Assembly (NCBI RefSeq): GCF_002105155.1
Contig: NW_019028983.1
Location: 1-64,000 of the forward strand
Reading direction: 5' to 3'
DNA length: 64,000 bases
DNA from: Lobosporangium transversale
Taxonomy: Eukaryota > Mortierellomycota > Mortierellomycetes > Mortierellales > Mortierellaceae
A model generated the notes under the pieces. It had not been told where the DNA came from. It saw only the letters and a program-made list of their open reading frames with translations, and searched no databases. A program made the translations under genes and the position numbers. Below, one piece after another: positions 47,765 through 58,952 of this stretch (within the stretch, counting starts at the first letter, position 1; the number at the start of each line of letters is the position of its first letter).

Positions 47765-49731
47765 CTACGACCAATCGTCATGACGACGACTATGCCATTG
47801 AGAAACATACGCGTCTCCATTAATGGATGTCTTGTCTGGTTCCTGGTCCCGTGAGTTCTCAAAAGATGGATTGAACCGCTGCTCTTCCTTAAGCTTTGAA
47901 GGCCCTGCTCGCTGAGAAGTGATTGATTCTGACTCTGGCTCTGGCTCTGGCTCAGGTGTCGGTGCAGGAGGAGGCATAGGACCATTACCCCAGCCAGCAC
48001 CAAAGAATCCAGAAAGTGCCAAAGATTGGTTCGAGGTTTTGTGGCGCAGTGTCTTTGGCTCCTGTAAGTGTTGCTGTTGCTGTTGCTGTTGCTGTTGTTG
48101 CTGCTGCTGTTGCTGCTGTAAGTGTAGCTGTTGTTGTTGTTGTTGTTGTTGAAGCTGTTGGTTCCTAGCCCGTGTATAGCTCTCGTGGTCTTCTTCATTC
48201 ACGAGCTCACTTGTTCTTGATGAAGCGAACTGTGAGGCAATGGGTGTGACAAAAGCGAGCCTTGGTGCTTGAGCTTCATCATATTGTGCCTGCGAGAGAT
48301 TATCCATGGACATGTTTTTCCTGTCTTGAGAAAGTCCTGGAGTCTGTGACCGTGGACCCACCTTGAGATCATATTCCTCACGGGTCATCATGCGCCGCTC
48401 CTTGTTATGTGCCCACCCATCGTGCTCACCCCACCACCACATTCCCTTTTCGATGGTTCCGCAGATAATGACAAATAAGATGGGTGTCCACAGCAAGAAA
48501 AGAATTACATTCAATATCACAGCTGCTTTGACACCTTTACACTGTGCTGTATATCCTGGACGATCTGATAGAGGACCCTCTCCACAATTGGATTTAGCAC
48601 CATACTCGTTGGCTGCAAGAACAATCCAGCTGACAAAGTTAAGAATTGTGAGGATTGCAGACATGAAAATAGTAGTAGTTTGCATAGCAGGATGATTGAT
48701 GATTGTGCGCCATGATGATTTCAGTCCTCCACGCCGGACAAGGATTGGTGAGAGCGATTGCCAGATAGCAGTGATGGATGTGCTCACGGTTGCCACAAGA
48801 ACTATTTGGAAAGGGTAAATTGCTAATTAGCAATCATATTCATTTTTGAAGGCCAGATGATGAAAATGAACTGTTCCCCTGTTCCGTCGTGTAACAATGA
48901 AAACATCATCAATTACTTCATAAATTTGATTGTGTAAAATGTAAATGTATAAACATACAAATAATGTAGGCTGCATTGACAAAGGGCTGAGATTCGAACT
49001 TGTTCCTGTCAAGAAAAACCACGAGGGAGGTCGGAAAGGTGGCGAGACAAATTTTGATGTGTGAGAGGCAAAAAGTGGTTAGTTGCATTGTCCTTTGTGA
49101 CAAAAAAGTAAAAAAACCACTGTTCCATGTCTTGTATAGCAAACAAGCGTGCCAGGCTGAAACATAGTCTTTTTTCTAGACCGAAAATTCAGGTCGCTTT
49201 TTTTTTTTTTTCTTTTTTTTACCTAAAAGCATAAGCGGGCATGAGTGAAAGCCAGGCCATCATACTGACTAGAGCTAAAAGAAACCACAAGATACGAAGC
49301 CTTGTCACATTTGCCATGCTCAGCACTCGTAGACGGAAAAGTTGTCCCTTTGTAGGCTGATGATGGTGTGGCACCTCAACTTTGTCGGCGTATGCATTTG
49401 AAGAGCTGGCAATTTCGCGTGGATACTCTTCATGCTGAATATGTCCAATTTCTGGATCCTCGTCATACTCTTGTTTTTGATAGCGTTGTCCATATTGATC
49501 ATGCTCTGCTATGCTGGTCCTTTCTAGGTCAAGGACATGGCTGTGGACAGAGCTTGGTGTTGGAGACCTAGCACCATGTGCAGGTCCCTGTTGGTACTGT
49601 TGTTGCGAGTGGTAGTAGTTGTCTGATTGCTCATGCGCATATTCTTCAGGAAAATGCTGTCCTTCATGATAATGTTGGTGGAAGGACGGTGGAGTATCTA
49701 GTGAAGCGCTGTCACGAGGGAACTGTGACAT
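47765..49731 (-). CDS. Four-TM (MARVEL-like) membrane protein (530 aa)
   Basis: Three exons: 49731-49223, 49005-48959 and 48801-47765, in phase. The cytosolic N-terminus (about 145 aa) is His/Gln/Tyr-rich. Four TM helices follow: LRILWFLLALVSMMAWLSLM, FVNAAYIIFLVATVSTSITA (formed across the second intron), FMSAILTILNFVSWIVLA and AVILNVILFLLWTPILFVII. A short loop between TM3 and TM4 holds two Cys (SNCGEG, AQCKG). The C-terminal tail is long, with a REEYDL motif and a poly-Gln run from CAG/CAA codons. The topology (N-in, four TM, loop cysteines) fits MARVEL-like or Sur7-like tetraspan proteins of fungal plasma membrane domains. The family call is weak and the membrane topology is strong. The start is the ATG at 49731; the upstream in-frame TTG is not used. 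Confidence 0.78.
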
Positions 49732-50878
49732 AATGGCTAATGGAGGAGCGAGAGAATGAGAAGTGATCAACCGCAATTGAAGAGCAAGAAAGAGAAGGAA
49801 AGAAATGGAAGAGATGGAAAAGTACTGCGTTGGTCCTCTTTTGAAATGGTTTGTTTTTCAACTTTTATTTTAAAATACAGCTACGCACTGTCCTTCGTTT
49901 AAAAGTATAAAAAATAAAAATAAAAAAAAAAGTAATGAGTGAATGAGACGAAGGACGAAGGGGTGGATGACAGAAATGAATGATCGGAGACAATCAATGA
50001 CAACATTAGCATATGGAAGAAAGACCTGTCCAAACTAAGCTTACTTTGCTCGGTATGTTTACATGCCCTGATTTTAAGGAGGAAGCATACGTTTGAGAAA
50101 AAACAGTATGAAATTGTATGCAATCAGGCCGCATAGCGCTAGACGATGGACTTTGTTAAAAAGATGCCAGGAAAAACATGGGCGTGATAGACAGATATTA
50201 TCTATTTGTATGACTCTCAAAGGTAAAGACATAGTTTTTCTGTCTGGAATCTTGGATTGCCATGAAGATTGGAAGCAGGAGCAAGAGCCCAGCGCACTAG
50301 TCTCGTACTTTCACTATTAATTTTATTTGTCTTAGCGTTTCACCAAAGACCAATCATTTTGAATGTGTTGAAGTGACATTAAGAATTATATTTTGGGTGC
50401 CATAGACTATACAGATTCCACACAACGCACAGCCACGACCTTTTTCTTTTTTTTCTGTCGGCTTTTAGATACAAGCAATTATTGTCATATTTACATTCAT
50501 TCATATACAACTTCATTATAAATAGCTCTTTATTCATTCTACATCTTGCTGGAGAACAGCTTTGAATTAAGTGGCGTGCTGAGTGTTACAGAGGGGCGTG
50601 ACCAAAAGTCCAATATCGCGCATTTTCCTTCCATTCATTCCATTGGAAGACTTGTGGTGCTCTTGGCGAAAACAACGACACAACACAAACGAACACTAAC
50701 AGAAAAAAAAAGAAGACCAGGAAGAAAGGAAAGACAGTAGTAGGCTCGAGTCACAATAAAAAGAGCGCAGACTAAGGAGATCTTCCTTCTTTCTCTCTCT
50801 CTTTTTCTTCATCTTCTTCCTTCTCTAGCACCCTTCCTCTAATCTATTCCCTCATTTCGAAATAAATAAAAAAATATA
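49732..50878. other. Divergent promoter region between the four-TM gene and the WW-domain gene
   Basis: No gene is seen in 1.1 kb. Homopolymers are shorter than elsewhere. The 50780-50830 pyrimidine tract (CTTCCTTC/CTCTC) and the A-rich leader precede the WW gene ATG at 50879. Confidence 0.5.
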
Positions 50879-51995
50879 ATGGAGGCTCCTCTTCCCCCTG
50901 GATGGTAAGGGATTCCAGACCATAAAGTCTAAATATTCTTTAACAATTTGAACGAGATGGGATGGGATTGAGATGAACTCCTTCATTTGAATTAACTCGA
51001 ACCATTCTTTTTTTTTTTTTCCTCTTCCTCTTGCCTGCAGGATCGCACAGTATGACGCAACCCATCAACGAAACTTTTACGTTGGTAAGGTTCTTCCTCC
51101 AGACTTGCAGTCGGAGACGAATAAGTGTTAAACAATGTTTCAATTCAATTAATCAAATGCCATTGTCTTTACTTTATGTAGACACTGCAACTGGCAAATC
51201 GCAATGGGATCATCCTGGTCCTGCTGGCGCCCACAATCCGCCTGCATACGCTCCTCCAGCTGCCGCTAAGGTAGACATGCCTTCTCCATCAACTAGCTCC
51301 GCGCATGACAAAGGTATTTATCAGGCCGCTCCTTATGGTGGACCTCCTCATCCAGGTGCCTATGGCTCTCATCCACCACCTGGGGCCTATGGTGCACACT
51401 CACCTGCTCCTTACCCTCCTACTTCCCACGCACCGTATGGGGGTCCTCCTGCTCCTCATGGTGCTCCATCTCCATATGGCGCACACGCACCTGCGCCCTA
51501 TGGTTCACCTGCCACGCCATACCCTTCCAGTCCATACCCAGCTCCTTATGGTGCGTCTTCCCCCTATGGCGCACCCTCACCCTATGGCGCGCATCCGCCT
51601 CCACCCCAAGCAGCCTCCTATGGAGGTCACCATTCTACTACCCCTGCTTCTTCATCCGCTCTTAACCTTCCTCGTCTCCCCGGACCTGCTGGCAATTTGG
51701 TAGCAGGTGCTGCTGCATTGTTGATGGGTGGTGCTGCGGGTGGTGCCATGGCAGCAACTCACAAACCCCATGGTGGTGGGGCCTTTTCTGTTCCTGGCTT
51801 GTTTGGTAATTCAGGTCATAAAGGCAAACATTATAAGCACTCGAAACATCAAAAACATTACAAACATTCCAACTATGGCCGCCACAAGCATCACGTAAGT
51901 TTTTTTTTTTTTTTTTTTTTTTTTGGTCTAAAGAATTGCAAGTGAACGAGCAATCTTAATAACAAAGTCCTTTTATTATTATTGAATAGAAATAA
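50879..51995 (+). CDS. WW-domain protein with Pro/Tyr/Gly-rich and His/Lys-rich tail (262 aa)
   Basis: Four exons: 50879-50904, 51041-51084, 51182-51894 and 51990-51995. Joined, they give a complete WW domain at about 4-36: PLPPGWIAQYDATHQRNFYV then DTATGKSQWDHP. Both signature Trp and the Tyr are present, and two introns cut the domain. WW domains bind PPxY-type proline motifs. The central region repeats PYGA, PYGG and APYGS with many Pro, and could itself be a ligand or phase-separating tract. An Ala/Gly hydrophobic stretch (AGNLVAGAAALLMGGAAGG) follows, then a His/Lys-rich C-terminus (KHYKHSKHQKHYKHS). The last exon has only one coding codon plus the stop (Lys-TAA). The function is not clear; adaptor roles are typical of the family. 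Confidence 0.87.
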
Positions 51996-52189
51996 GGACC
52001 TTACTCGTTCGTCTATCATCAGATGCCCTGCTTCTTTTGCCTTCCATACCTACTTGATTATAAACACAATAAAATCTATACTGTATTTTTATGAGGTGTC
52101 TTCCAATCACACATTTAAAAAGGCTTTGAATGAGACCTTTTTGCGTAGCTGGCTTTAATTCACTTTAATGTAGACCGATTGAGTAATAT

Positions 52190-52235
52190 TTATGGCCGAG
52201 TCTTGCTTTTGCTTCCACGATCATGGCTTCTACTG

Positions 52236-52266
<31 letters not shown>

Positions 52267-54033
52267 CACTACTATTACTATTACCATTGGTATCGCTGCT
52301 GTTGTTACCATTGCTGTGCCTGCGGTCATTATTACTAGCGTTCGTATCAGTTTTAACATCATTGCTCTTAACATGAGTTATCTTGTTTAAATGGCGACGG
52401 TGATTACTACGAGCTGCTGCAGATGAAGAAGCATTCTTGATACGATATGCCGCCATGACTTGATTCCATACACTCTGCATATGTGTTGTAGCACCCCTTA
52501 CTAACGTGAATGCATCACCACGAACGACACTGTTCTTGATCCGCTCTAACCCACGTCTTTGCGAGCCATTTGTCCAAGAATCTACATACATTTTTGATAC
52601 GCGATAGGTAGGCGAGAAGGTCCTATACAAAAACGCTGTTGTCGCGTTCATGGAATGGATCAGACGCTCTTGAACTACAGTGGTGGCAGAGTTGAAGACG
52701 GCTGGAGAAAGTGAGATGAGAGCAGCAAAAATGGATGTCGTAGCAACAGTATCAGTGGCAGTGGTAGTAGGGGTAGAGATAGGGAAACAGGTTTTGGTGA
52801 TGTTGGATGATGATACAGTGCCATCGTTGTTATGGTTAGATGTTTTATTATGGTCGGTTTGAACATGATGGATATTGTGGTTTGTATCGGCATTAGTATT
52901 GCTCTGGGTACTAGTGACGTTGATTTTAGCGTTAGTGTTGGTATTAATATTGGCAGTAGCACCGGTACATTCAGAAACATGGGTACTTTTTGAGGTTGCC
53001 GAGATCCTTGTAGAGGGTGCAGCGGAAGCATCTGTGCCACCTACTGAATTAGTTAAAGTCTGTTGTTCCCCGACCAATGGATTCGTGAGTCCTGTTTTAA
53101 CCTCGCTGTGTGCGACACTTGCCGGAGCAGTCACCAAACCAACATTGGCAGGGTTTGTGGGTGAATTTGAGGAGTTTGATCCCGAAGTCGTGAAGGAGGT
53201 CATTCTTCCATCTTCTGCATGGTTCTCATTCCTCGATATATAGTATGAATCTGACATTGATGCTGTTGATACTATGCTTTTGAAAGACATACTCCTTCCC
53301 GATAGATATCCGTAGTGTGGCCTGGTTGTGAATATATTGGTAGGGCCCTCAATCTCTTCTGCACCCTGACTGCATCTTGTCCTTTTAAAAATAACTGAAA
53401 TGGAACAGAAAAACAAAAAAGTTAGAAAAGCGAACAGAGAAAACGGTGCACCTCATTCATTTACAAAAGGGCGATAAGGATTCGAACAGTTTCTTCTCCT
53501 TCCCTCTCCCTCTTACCTCCACTTGCATACTTAAAGTCTTTGGATACTCCCAATGTTATGGGAAAATCTTTTGGATTTGGCTGCTGATGATCGTGATTTA
53601 TTAGTTTGTCATCCTCCTGTGTAATAACAAAGGAAGGAGAAATCGTAGGAGAGCTCATGGATGATATATGGATGAAACACTTGAGCCAGTCAACTGTTTC
53701 TTGCGGTTGAATATCAAGAAGCGATCTGCAACAACACTTATTCTTGGTATGAAGTGAATGTGCTGAATAGCAGGATGTTTGTTTGGAAAGTAATGCAATG
53801 GTAGAAGAACCAGGTGTTGTAACGATAATTGAGGGATATGATGATGAAGGGAAAGGAGAAGCAACAGTCGGGATAAGACGCGATTGCTGATGCTGTTGTT
53901 GAATGTGATGCAACGGTGAAAGGGAGCTATCGAACGTAGTACTGCCTGTCTCTGTATCCATGGCAAGATTCCAAAGAAGAGGGTCAACAAGTCGCACCAC
54001 CTCGTACCAGCTTTGCATTGCAGCAGTAACCAT
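52190..54033 (-). CDS. Unknown Ser/Thr/Asn-rich protein (573 aa)
   Basis: Two exons: 54033-53517 and 53394-52190, in phase with good splice sites. The N-terminus (MQSWYEVVRLVDPLLWNLAM) looks conserved. A mid region with DWLKCFIHISSM and NPKDFPITLGVSKDFKYAS follows. After the intron come VIFKRTRCSQGAEEIEGPTN and a long Asn/Thr/Ser-rich region. A more structured helical block lies near 420-520 (SPAVFNSATTVVQERLIHSM, YRTFSPTYRVSKMYVDSW, VRGDAFTLVRGATTHMQSVW). The basic C-terminus holds a Ser run coded by AGT repeats. I recognise no domain. The AGT repeat gives a tandem TAC/ACT tract near 52229-52265 on the + strand. Confidence 0.65.
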
Positions 54034-54335
54034 AGTACAGGAAATATACGGGGCAAAAGGGAGAGAGAAAAATAAATAAATAAGAAAAGAAAGGATGGAA
54101 TGATGTAATTGAAGGAATGGAATGAGAAAAAGAAATGGGCCGTCAACGAAAGGTGAGGTGTGAGTGGGAGGACAGAAACATAAGCACACATAAGCACAAT
54201 TACAAGGAAGGAAAAAAAGTGAAAAGAATGAGATAAGACTTTTTTTTTTTTTTTTTTCCTTCGCGAATATTCATTCGCCCAAAGGTGGCCTGACCGCAGT
54301 GTAAGGAAAGGAATAAAAAAAAAGTGTTTACTTGC
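54034..54335. other. Short intergenic region
   Basis: It holds a T run (54239-54257) and the 5' region of the unknown gene on its left. The 3' UTR of the membrane protein on its right falls here too. No gene is seen. Confidence 0.5.
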
Positions 54336-55393
54336 TCATTCAACTCTAAACTTGGGGCTGTCTATGAATGAATTGATCTTGGCCTCAACTTGTACGCGCT
54401 TGTCTTGCGCCTGTCTCTTGATGGCTTTGTTAATCCGTTGGAGCCGTGTACCTATCAGGCGGCGCATAATTGCTCTTGACTTTGATCCTTCAGGATCGTA
54501 CTCTCGGGCGACCATGACCAGCCAGGCAAGACACATGATCAAACTCACCCCCATACCCCCTATGATTTCAAATAACACAAGACATTCCATCTCGCGCATG
54601 TCCACAGCACCCTCCGTTATCGACATTGGCACGACTGCTGCTGCTGCTGCCGTTGCTGTTGTTGTTGCTACCAAACTTGATGAGAAAGAAATGTTCCGAA
54701 TGATAAATTTGAAAACTTCCACTTCGCACGCTACTGGCCAAGAGCTACATAACATCGTTGCGTAAAATGCTCGAATATTCAGCAATGGATTGTTTTCTCC
54801 TACATGCGCATGTCCAAAAGCTTTGATGCTACTGGAATCTGCGCTTATAATAGGACCAAGATTTGCCATCAGATCTGGGTCGATCGAAATATTCAGTGTC
54901 GTTGTTGTTTTACAAGCCTTATAGGCTGCTGTTGCTGCCGAGGGCGCAGTCAATCCTACTTCTCCTTTCAGACTGGTTGAAAATTTTGTGAAAAACAATC
55001 GATGCACATCCAAGAGTTGCGTCATTACTAACCAGATGTTGAAGAGTGTCCTGCATTGGGATGGTGTTCCAAACTTTTGGACCAAAGAGACACCCTGAAT
55101 ATGTAAAAGAAGCCATCCACATTGGATCAAATAAGTGGCCAAGGCAAGAGCATGAGGATGTGTTTCAGCTATTCCAGAAATGGTCAACAATAGACTGGCA
55201 AGAAAACATCCTGCAGCGTAAGGCAATAGTGGAACCTATCCAGAGTAAACAACAACAGCGGCTTTTTCTGTAAAAAAATGCAATTCATACTTCTTATCGA
55301 AACCGCAATCTTGTTTTTATATCGTGCTATTTTTGAGGGTTGATGGTTTACCGAGCTGTCATCTTTTTGGATATGAGTAAGTGTCAACAGCAT
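54336..55393 (-). CDS. Unknown polytopic membrane protein (313 aa)
   Basis: The main exon is 55235-54336, with a short first exon 55393-55352 that gives MLLTLTHIQKDDSS before the acceptor ATAG. Without that exon the main frame has no ATG near its start. Hydrophobic segments include AAGCFLASLLLTISGIAE, LALATYLIQCGWLLLHIQ, LFNIWLVMTQLLDVHRLFF, NIRAFYATMLCSSWPVACEV and LFEIIGGMGVSLIMCLAWL, so about four or five TM helices. A basic, helical C-terminal tail follows (RAIMRRLIGTRLQRINKAIK). No family is recognised. The first exon is the weakest part of the model. Confidence 0.6.
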
Positions 55394-56020
55394 ATTGAAT
55401 ACTCTGTTTGCAGGTCTAGCGTTTTATAGAGTATTCGGATGTGGAGATGTGGTTTATAGTTTTATCAAAAAGGAAATAACAACAAAAGAAGAGAGGGAGC
55501 AAAAATGTATAGCTAGAGATGATGGAGCAAAGAAAGAAAGATAAAGAATGAAGCGAATTGATCGGAAGAAAAGATAAAGTACAAAAAGTAAGCCTGTTGA
55601 TGATGTAGCTATTCTCTTGTTGGGAAAGAGAGAGAAGTAAAAAGAAAAAAGGAACAGAGGTCATTGCCAAATTGTTACAGTATTTGGTATTTGTCAAAGA
55701 ACTGAATTCAACCTGAAGAGAAAGATATGCAACGACATTTATGATGAATATCCCAACATCTCCGTGATCAACAGCAGGACAGTAGCAACAAAGCATGTGT
55801 TTAACTTCAAGACGTAACTACAGAAAAATACAGTAGAATACCCTTCTGCCATTGTGCAATTGGTCAGCTGCGTATGAATGAACATTTGTTTTATTTGTCG
55901 CGTGTTCGAAATACGAAAGATTTTTTTTTTTTTTTTTTTTTTTTTCCCTCAATGGTGATTATGGGCGAATTCAGTAAATGTGTATAACAACCATCTTCAG
56001 CATATACAAAAGCTTTCTCC
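55394..56020. other. Intergenic region
   Basis: It includes purine-rich DNA (55470-55650), a T run (55921-55945) and the presumed 3' UTR of the aldehyde dehydrogenase. No gene is recognised. Confidence 0.5.
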
Positions 56021-57508
56021 TTAAGAGATCCAAACACGCTCCATAACACCTTTAGTTGTCTGGTACGCTCTCAAGGCTTCTGCTCCGAGATCTTTGCCAA
56101 TGCCACTCTCCTTTACTCCACCAAAAGGCACGTGGGTCATAAGCAAGTTATAGCAGTTGACCCATGTCACTCCTGCCTCAAGCTCCTGAACGCAGCGTTC
56201 TGCCTTGCTTGCATCTCTGGTCCATACACCTGATGCCAAGCCATAAGGCGTGGCATTTGCACGCTCCAAGGCTTCCTCAATCGTTTTGAAAGGCTTCATC
56301 ACCGAAAGGACCGGGCCAAAAATCTCTTCCTTGGAAATAATTGATGAATCATCAACGTTACGGAAAATAGTAGGCTCGATAAAGTAGCCTTTATCGCCAT
56401 ATCGCTTGCCTCCATGGAATAGTTCGGCCTTGCCCTCACTCTTTCCCTTCTCAATAAGGCCCATAACCCTATCAAACTGCACACGATCCACCACAGTACC
56501 AAAATCGTATGCTTCGTCTAGCGAGTTGCCAATCTTTACTTTCTCGATACGGGCCTTGAGTTTGGCCAAAAAGTCCTTCTCGATACCTTCCTCCAAGAAG
56601 AGTCTTGAGCCTGCGCAGCAATTCTGGCCCATATTGGAATAGATACCTCCAAAGACTTCTTCAACAGCCTTGTCCAAATCAGCATCCGCAAAGATGATTA
56701 CCGGACTCTTTCCGCCGAGTTCAAGGGTGACAGGCTTCAAATTGCTCTCGGCAGATGCTGCCATAACTTTGCGGCCCACATTGCCTGAGCCTGTGAAGCT
56801 ACATTTGTTGATACCCTTGTGGTTAATGATCGCTGCTCCGACAGCATCCCCACCAGGTAAGACATTGAAAACTCCTGGAGGCAGATCTGTGTGATCTGCG
56901 ATGAGCTTCCCAAGCACGAGCGAGGAAAGTGGGGTCTGTGGCGCTGGCTTGAGAATGATGGTATTGCCACAGGCTAGAGCTGGGGCAATCTTCCAAGCGG
57001 CCAACATAAGTGGATAGTTGAATGCAGTGATCAACCCACAAACGCCGACGGGCTTTTTAATAGTGTAGGTTTTATAGTTCTCCTCAGTTGGGTAGCTATC
57101 TCCGTGGATCTTGTCAGCATGACCTGCGAAGTAGCGGAAACACTCGATCGAATCTTCGATATCGATCTTGGCTTCCCCAATCGGCTTACCACAGGCAGCC
57201 TCAAGGACCGTCAACTCCCACATATTTTTCTCAATGGCTGAAGCAATATCGAGAAGGACGTTGCGACGTTTACGGCCCGTAAAGTTTTTCCATGGACCCT
57301 TGAGTGCGGCTTGTGCAGACTTGACGGCTACATCAACATCCTCAGGGCTGGCCTCTTGAACGGTCTCAAGCAGCTCCTCTGTGCATGGGTTGAAGAGCTG
57401 ACGTTGAGCAGGTGAGCTTGCAACTGTGGGCTGGAACTTGCCATTAATGAAGGGACCAATAAAACGTGGGAACGAAACTTTGCCTTTGGAAGTTTGAATG
57501 GAAAACAT
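56021..57508 (-). CDS. Aldehyde dehydrogenase, NAD(P)-dependent (495 aa)
   Basis: Single exon. The start at 57508 gives MFSIQTSKGKVSF and the normal family length. The frame stays open upstream for 62 codons of low-quality sequence, which I treat as 5' UTR. Motifs are in order: AFNYPLMLAAWKIAPALACG (about 162-181), the cofactor loop FTGSGNVGRKV, general base Glu in TLELGGKSP (about 263), catalytic Cys in GQNCCAGSR (Cys297, the second residue after GQ), the EIFGPV motif, and FGGVKESGIGKDLG near the C-terminus. It oxidises an aldehyde to the acid in the cytosol, and betaine or acetaldehyde-type substrates are common in this clade. It shares a 263-bp divergent promoter with the YEATS gene. Confidence 0.97.
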   Translation of the reverse strand: MFSIQTSKGKVSFPRFIGPFINGKFQPTVASSPAQRQLFNPCTEELLETVQEASPEDVDVAVKSAQAALKGPWKNFTGRKRRNVLLDIASAIEKNMWELTVLEAACGKPIGEAKIDIEDSIECFRYFAGHADKIHGDSYPTEENYKTYTIKKPVGVCGLITAFNYPLMLAAWKIAPALACGNTIILKPAPQTPLSSLVLGKLIADHTDLPPGVFNVLPGGDAVGAAIINHKGINKCSFTGSGNVGRKVMAASAESNLKPVTLELGGKSPVIIFADADLDKAVEEVFGGIYSNMGQNCCAGSRLFLEEGIEKDFLAKLKARIEKVKIGNSLDEAYDFGTVVDRVQFDRVMGLIEKGKSEGKAELFHGGKRYGDKGYFIEPTIFRNVDDSSIISKEEIFGPVLSVMKPFKTIEEALERANATPYGLASGVWTRDASKAERCVQELEAGVTWVNCYNLLMTHVPFGGVKESGIGKDLGAEALRAYQTTKGVMERVWIS

Positions 57509-57771
57509 GGTTGGATGAGGCAGCAAAGTTTGAAAGAAATGTAAAAAGTAAGGAAACAATTGAAATGACAGTGAAGGAAGAGTTGAAAAAGAGGAGAAGA
57601 ACCAGGGTCTATTCGACATGGGCGTGTGAACGTTGGTTCGGTCTTGAATACCACAGCAGTAGAGGACCAAGTTTTGATCCATTACAAGCCACATACCACT
57701 AACGAAAGAGTTCTTTTATTGGTCACGACGACTCTTTCAACCCTACTGTTGTTTCGTCTACATTGCCGCAA
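57509..57771. promoter_or_regulatory. Bidirectional promoter between ALDH and YAF9
   Basis: Only 263 bp separate the two divergent start codons. Both genes must draw promoter elements from this stretch. I see no clear TATA box. CTGTTG/GTTTCG-type pyrimidine-rich DNA precedes the YEATS ATG. Such close spacing is unusual in this window, where divergent pairs are mostly 0.7-4 kb apart. Confidence 0.5.
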
Positions 57772-58771
57772 ATGACCTCAATTAAACGAATGAAGGTAAA
57801 AAAGAAGAGAAGGACAAGAGCGGCCATATCAATACATCTTGTGAAGCGTTCGTTTTGGTCTGACATTTATTATTATTATTTTTGGAAAAGGGAATCTCGA
57901 TTTCGAGACCCATTATATATGGTAATTCAGCAACACCATTACATGGGAAGAAGGTCGGGGACTCTGACCATACACATCGCTGGACTATTTCTGTAAGGGG
58001 CGTCAATAATGAAGACATTTCATATTTCGTTCGCAAAGTCGCCTTCAAGTTACACGACACATATGAAAATCCTAACAGAGGTAATAAAACAAATCCAAAA
58101 AAAAAGACAAATAAACGGGATAAGCTGACATGTCAAAGGAAATGAAAGTTATTAAGGAGGGGACCCAAACTTGAAATGACTTGTTGGACTGACTAAAAGC
58201 GCGTTTTTTTTTTTTTTTTTTTTTTTTTGGATATAGTGGTCGAAAAACCACCATTCGAGATTTCAGAGACTGGATGGGGTGAATTTGACATTATTATCAA
58301 AATACACTTCAACCCAATAAGCGGAGAGAAGCCCCTTACACTTTATCATCATTTAAAGTTACATCCATACGAAGAGGACAGCCTAGGCAACCCTTGGCCA
58401 AAGCAGAAACCGGTGACTAGTTATTCCTATGATGAAGTTGTAGGTCCTTCTCATTTTTTTAAAGAGTCACTTTTTCTTCAAAAAAAAAAAAAAAAAAAAA
58501 AAAAATCAGTTCAGGAAGTGGAGCTAATGGGCGCAACACACTTATTTTTCCTTAGGTTTTCAATGAGCCAATTGACACTTTCTATACATTGTTGCAAGAA
58601 AATCAGACTTCCAACATTCCACTCAAAAAGACACCGCATCATCAATTTAGTCTCCAAGCCGAGCAAGAGGAGCTTGAGCGGATTGATAAAGCGTTACAAA
58701 CTACAGCACAAGAAATCGCAAAGCATCGGGAGCGATGTAGACGGCTTGAGGCAGAGCTCTCGGTAAAATAA
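57772..58771 (+). CDS. YAF9: YEATS-domain protein, Yaf9/GAS41 orthologue (210 aa)
   Basis: Four exons: 57772-57795, 57891-58080, 58237-58439 and 58556-58771, all GT-AG and in phase. The YEATS domain runs from about 9 to 155: [92 protein letters not shown]. The aromatic residues around HTHRW and ETGWGEF form the acyl-lysine pocket in the family. A C-terminal coiled coil follows ([19 protein letters not shown]), as in Yaf9, where it docks on the SWR1 and NuA4 complexes. It reads acetylated histone H3 and helps place H2A.Z. The length is close to that of known orthologues. Confidence 0.95.
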
Positions 58772-58952
58772 GATCAAGTCATATCAAATCAAACAGGACC
58801 AAACGCAATAGTTTTGGGTATGACGGTCATATCCTCAAGATTCGTCTCCATCAATCATGTATAATACAATAAATGAAAATTTAATTTTTTTTATTTTTTA
58901 TTTTTTATTTTTTATATAATGCTTCTATCTATTTACTATGATATATTTTTGC

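Noticed and set aside
51305-51703. Alternate + strand frame inside the WW gene, 132 codons
   Set aside because: Overlaps the confirmed WW exon in another frame; His/Leu/Met repeats mirror the PYGA repeat.
57509-57694. N-terminal extension of the aldehyde dehydrogenase (in-frame Met at 57694)
   Set aside because: The added residues are Phe/Leu-rich and unlike the family; starting at 57508 gives the usual length. Using the extension would also shrink the already short promoter.
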